Source: Akkermansia sp.
GTDB lineage: Bacteria; Verrucomicrobiota; Verrucomicrobiia; Verrucomicrobiales; Akkermansiaceae
DNA: 7,313 nt
Reading direction: 5' to 3'
Assembly (NCBI GenBank): GCA_020047775.1
Contig: JAIFNK010000328.1
Location: 411-7,723 of the forward strand
Numbering within the stretch: position 1 is the stretch's first letter; each line of letters opens with the position of its first letter. The notes beneath the pieces were generated by a model. That model searched no databases. It had not been told where the DNA came from and saw only the letters and a list, made by a program, of their open reading frames with translations. Shown in pieces: positions 4,537 to 7,313 of the stretch. The translations under genes were made by a program, and so were the position numbers.

Positions 4537-5740
4537 CATGCCTGAGCGCCTCGATGGGATCGAGGCGGGCGGCGCGGCGGGCGGGCATGAAGCCGAAAAT
4601 GATGCCGATGGCGGCGGAGAAGACGAAGGCGATCAGGTTGATTTTCGGATCGAACAAAAACGGCGCGCCGACGACTTCCGCGAGGACGATGCAGAGGAAA
4701 TATGCGAGCGTGATGCCGGCGACGCCACCGATGCAGGAAAGGGTGACGGCTTCTACCAGGAACTGGAGCAGCACCTCGCGGGCGCGCGCACCGATGGCCA
4801 GGCGGATGCCGATTTCCCGGGTCCGCTCGGTGACGGAGACGAGCATGATGTTCATGATGCCGATGCCGCCGACGAGCAGGCTGACGCCGGCGACCGCGCC
4901 TAGCAGGGAGGTCATTACCTTGGTGCTGGAGCTGATCACTTCGGCGAGTTGCTGGGAATCGAAGACGTTGAAGTTGTCATCCTCGTTGGCAGTGATTTTC
5001 CGGCGCTCGCGCATCAGGGCGGCGACGTCGGAAACGATGGTAGCGCCGGGGTAGCCCTGCTCGCCGGAGATCATGATCTGGTTGAAATTCCTGCCGCCCT
5101 GGCGGCCTGACAGGCGGTGGATGATGGTGGTGTAGGGGGTGATCATGTTGTCGTCCAGGTCGTCGCCGAAGCCGCCCTGGCCTTTCACGGCGGTGACGCC
5201 GATGACTTCCATCGTCATGCTTTTCGCGCGGATCTTGCTGCCGATGGGGTCCACGCCCTCGCCGAAGAGTTCCTTGCGGATGGATTCCCCGATGACGCAG
5301 ACGGGCGAGGATTCCGCCACTTCCTGCTCAGTGAAGAAACGACCGCTGCTGAGGGTCCAGTTCGCGATGCCGAAATAGTTGGGCGTGGTGCCCTGGATGT
5401 CGAAGTTATGGCTTTGCTCCTGATAGATCATCTGGGCGCTGCTGGAAATAAGTGGAGCCACCGAGGCGATGCCGGGCACTTGGTCGCGGACGGCTTCGAC
5501 GTCGGCCAGACTGAACATCGGCGCGCCGTCGCCACGCCAGCCTTGGCCGGGGCGGAGAATGAGCAGGTTGTTGCCCATTTTGGAAATCTGTTGTTTGACG
5601 GTCTCGGTGGCTCCCCGGCCGAGGGTGACCATGGTGATGACGGCGGCCACGCCGATGACGATGCCGATGACGGTGAGGAACGAGCGCATGAGGTTCCGGC
5701 GGATTTCCCGGATGGCGATGAGCAGGGCGTTGAAGATCAT
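4532..5740 (-). CDS. MacB-type ABC transporter permease
   Basis: This 402-residue inner-membrane protein has the MacB/FtsX topology. One N-terminal membrane helix (about residues 20-44, SFLTVIGIVIGVAAVITMVTLG) is followed by a large periplasmic domain (about 50-270). Three further helices lie near 278-308 (LLVGGIGIMNIMLVSV), 325-357 and 364-388. The typical coupling motif SVTERTREIGIRLAIGAR follows helix 2, and the C-terminus PARRAARLDPIEALRHE is characteristic of the family. In E. coli the ATPase and permease are one fused protein; here they are separate genes, a common arrangement. Such pumps use ATP to drive the periplasmic adaptor and push substrates through an outer-membrane channel rather than across the inner membrane. 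Known substrates of relatives include macrolides, peptides and lipid-like compounds; this one is unknown. The ATG at 5740 has no purine-rich ribosome binding site; a heptamer array ends eight bases upstream. Confidence 0.93.
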   Translation of the reverse strand: MIFNALLIAIREIRRNLMRSFLTVIGIVIGVAAVITMVTLGRGATETVKQQISKMGNNLLILRPGQGWRGDGAPMFSLADVEAVRDQVPGIASVAPLISSSAQMIYQEQSHNFDIQGTTPNYFGIANWTLSSGRFFTEQEVAESSPVCVIGESIRKELFGEGVDPIGSKIRAKSMTMEVIGVTAVKGQGGFGDDLDDNMITPYTTIIHRLSGRQGGRNFNQIMISGEQGYPGATIVSDVAALMRERRKITANEDDNFNVFDSQQLAEVISSSTKVMTSLLGAVAGVSLLVGGIGIMNIMLVSVTERTREIGIRLAIGARAREVLLQFLVEAVTLSCIGGVAGITLAYFLCIVLAEVVGAPFLFDPKINLIAFVFSAAIGIIFGFMPARRAARLDPIEALRHE

Positions 5741-5748
5741 TCGAAGAA

Positions 5749-5836
5749 GTTGAGAGTTGATGGTTGATAGTTGAGAGCAAGAGGGAAGAAATTTTACATT
5801 CTTCCTTTATGACTAACGACCAATGACCGGTGACTT
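5749..5836. repeat. Heptamer repeat array B, between ATPase and permease genes
   Basis: On the plus strand, GTTGAGA, GTTGATG, GTTGATA and GTTGAGA run without gaps through 5749-5776, then GCAAGAG. An inverted pair GGAAGAA/TTCTTCC (5784-5790, 5799-5805) with an AT-rich eight-base loop follows. A second family of heptamers then occupies 5809-5836: ATGACTA, ACGACCA, ATGACCG and GTGACTT. The array fills the whole 72-base gap between the two genes and the last 24 bases (5813-5836) of the ATPase gene, including its stop codon. Confidence 0.85.
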
Positions 5837-6523
5837 CGTGGTATCCGACGAGATGAGGCCGTCCTTCACGCTGATGATGCGGCGGGCGCAGGCGGCGACC
5901 TCGTCCTCGTGGGTGACCATGATGATGGAGATGCCGTGATCCGAGTTGAGCTTGCGGAGGAGTGCCATGATCTCGACGGTGGTTTTTGAATCGAGGTTGC
6001 CGGTGGGTTCGTCGGCGAAAAGGGTGTCCGGTTGGGTGACGATGGCGCGGGCGATGGCGACGCGCTGCTGCTGGCCGCCGGAGAGTTCCGCCGGGGTGTT
6101 GCGCTCTTTGTCCGAGAGGCTGACTTGGGCCAGTGCCTCGCGGGCCATCGCGTGGCGTTGTTTCCTCGAGTAGCCGCGGTAGAGCAGCGGGAGTTCCACA
6201 TTTTCGAGCGCGGAGGTGCGAGCGAGCAGGTTGAAGCCTTGGAAAATGAATCCCAGCGCGTGCCGGCGGAGCAGTGAGCGCTGGTCCTTGTTGAGGGTTT
6301 CCACCTCGATGCCCTTGAAGCGGTAGGAGCCCTCGGTCGGGGTGTCGAGGCAGCCGAGCAGGTTCATGAGGGTGGATTTCCCCGATCCGCTGGGGCCCAT
6401 GATGGCGACGAACTCCCCGCGATGGATCGTGAGATCCACGCCGCGGAGGGCGAGGAACGCGGCCTCGCCGGTGCCGTAGCGCTTGGTGAGGCCTTGAAGC
6501 TGAATGAGCTTTTCGGCGTTCAT
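5813..6523 (-). CDS. ABC transporter ATP-binding protein (MacB/LolD type)
   Basis: This 236-residue cytoplasmic ATPase has every motif of an active ABC protein: Walker A GPSGSGKST (43-51), Q-loop glutamine 95 in FIFQGFNLL, signature LSGGQQQRVAIARA (147-160), Walker B TLFADEPTGNLD (167-178, catalytic E172) and switch histidine 205 in MVTHEDE. The ALRGVDL and GEFVAIMGPSGSGKS stretches place it in the MacB/LolD branch. It would hydrolyse ATP to drive the permease encoded just downstream. The start ATG overlaps the stop of the adaptor gene by four bases (6520-6523), so the two are translationally coupled. The final residues TKSPVIGR and the TAG stop are encoded by heptamer repeat units, which suggests that the natural end was slightly earlier and the array extended the frame. 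Confidence 0.95.
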   Translation of the reverse strand: MNAEKLIQLQGLTKRYGTGEAAFLALRGVDLTIHRGEFVAIMGPSGSGKSTLMNLLGCLDTPTEGSYRFKGIEVETLNKDQRSLLRRHALGFIFQGFNLLARTSALENVELPLLYRGYSRKQRHAMAREALAQVSLSDKERNTPAELSGGQQQRVAIARAIVTQPDTLFADEPTGNLDSKTTVEIMALLRKLNSDHGISIIMVTHEDEVAACARRIISVKDGLISSDTTKSPVIGR

Positions 6524-7313
6524 TCGGTCTTGGGTGGCTTGACGCTGATGATGAGGGGTGTGCCCGGGGCCAGTTCCCCGCTGGTGATTTCGGTGAAGCG
6601 GCCGTCGGTGATTCCCGTGGTGACCTCGATTTGCGAAGGCTCGCCGTCCTTGAGGGTCCAGACCTTGGGGGTGGCGTCGGAGGAACCCGCTTTCGGCGGC
6701 GGTGTTCCCCGCCAGCGCCTGCCGCCACCCGGTGAGAGGCTCTGGACGAGGGTTTTCTTGGAATCATCCGGCTTGGCGCTGGCGGCTGCGGCGACGGGGT
6801 CGAAGCGGAGTGCCGCGTTGGGCACGACGAGGATGTCGGGCTTGTCCACGATGGCGATATCGACGGTGGCGGTCATGCCGGGGCGGAGGGAAAGGTCCTC
6901 GTTGCTGACCTCGAGCTCGGTGCTGTAGGTGACCACGCTGGAGGATGCCGCGGCGCCTTCCTTGGCGGTGGTGCCGGTGCCGACCGCGCCGAACGCCACT
7001 TTTTTGACTTTGGCGGTGTATTTGCGGGAGGGCCAGGCATCGACGCTGAAATCGGCGGTCTGGCCGGCTTCGATGCGCCCGATGTCCGCTTCGGAAACAT
7101 TCACGAGCAGTTCCATTTTTTTCAAATCCTCGGCGATGGTGAAAAGCGTGGGCGCGGTGAACGAGGCGGCGACGGTCTGGCCGACATCGATGGAACGCGC
7201 GAGCACGATGCCATCCACCGGCGAGCGGATGATGGTTTTCGCCTGGTCGCTTTCAAAGGCGCGGACGTCCGCCTCCGCACCGGCCACGGCGGCTTGGGCG
7301 CTTGCGAGATCTG
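6520..7313 (-). CDS. MacA-like periplasmic adaptor (membrane fusion protein), C-terminal part
   Basis: The gene runs off the right edge of the window, so the N-terminal signal or anchor and the first coiled-coil arm are not seen. The visible part starts in the second coiled-coil arm (LASAQAAVAGAEADVRAFE). The lipoyl half-motif follows (KTIIRSPVDGIVLARSIDVGQTV), then the beta-barrel domain (MELLVNVSEADIGRIEAGQTADFSV) and the membrane-proximal domain ending in TTGITDGRFTEITSGELAPGT. SLRPGMTATVDI and ILVVPNAALRF are typical of HlyD/MacA adaptors. The protein would bridge the ABC permease and an outer-membrane channel across the periplasm. A linker of about 45 residues (about 6660-6800) holds a glycine-, arginine- and proline-rich insert (SLSPGGGRRWRGTPPPKAG) that is unlike the rest of the protein. 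The stop overlaps the ATPase start. The family call is sure; substrate is unknown. Confidence 0.92.
   Translation of the reverse strand, partial: DLASAQAAVAGAEADVRAFESDQAKTIIRSPVDGIVLARSIDVGQTVAASFTAPTLFTIAEDLKKMELLVNVSEADIGRIEAGQTADFSVDAWPSRKYTAKVKKVAFGAVGTGTTAKEGAAASSSVVTYSTELEVSNEDLSLRPGMTATVDIAIVDKPDILVVPNAALRFDPVAAAASAKPDDSKKTLVQSLSPGGGRRWRGTPPPKAGSSDATPKVWTLKDGEPSQIEVTTGITDGRFTEITSGELAPGTPLIISVKPPKTE

Noticed and set aside
5406..6767. A 453-residue minus-strand frame spanning ATPase, spacer and permease
   Set aside because: Composition is a typical high-GC shadow, and it crosses three well-supported genes in the wrong frame.

Overview
The window looks like a piece of a high-GC bacterial chromosome, most plausibly a Verrucomicrobiota-like genome. 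This placement is an inference from the split MacAB-type operon, a dispersed multi-hairpin repeat, intergenic heptamer arrays, and gene starts that mostly lack a purine-rich ribosome binding site. It could not be tested here by a database search. No rRNA, tRNA or CRISPR array was seen.

Bases 1-1216 are a wrecked mobile-DNA region. The first part of a tyrosine-recombinase gene (from ATG 128) runs directly into the 3' half of a group II intron. The intron remnant keeps the reverse transcriptase from motif 4 onward, the maturase domain, and a recognisable domain V and VI. The 5' half of the intron and the 3' half of the recombinase are absent from the window.

Bases 1217-2094 form a lower-GC island (sampled lines about 47% GC, against about 72% in a sampled ABC-transporter line). 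It carries two plus-strand orphan ORFs (1232-1738 and 1801-2094). A bulged 13-pair hairpin, reminiscent of an integron attC site, lies between them. The setting suggests acquired, cassette-like genes, but an integron is not proven.

Bases 2192-7313 are all on the minus strand. Listed in order of transcription from the right edge, the first unit is a macrolide-type efflux operon: a periplasmic adaptor (partial, MacA-like), then an ABC ATPase, then an ABC permease. The adaptor and ATPase overlap by ATGA; the permease follows after a 72-base spacer filled with heptamer repeats. Together they would form an inner-membrane pump that needs an outer-membrane channel not seen here. Next comes a VapB/VapC-type toxin-antitoxin pair, also overlapping by ATGA, followed by an element made of at least five consecutive hairpins. 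Last is a YhaM-type 3'-5' exoribonuclease (OB fold plus HD domain), again preceded by heptamer repeats.

The most unusual structure is the pair of heptamer arrays (3285-3365 and 5749-5836). They share one layout and both sit 7-8 bases upstream of the start codons of minus-strand genes, where a ribosome binding site would be expected. The second array also runs into the coding sequence of the ATPase and supplies its last residues and stop codon.
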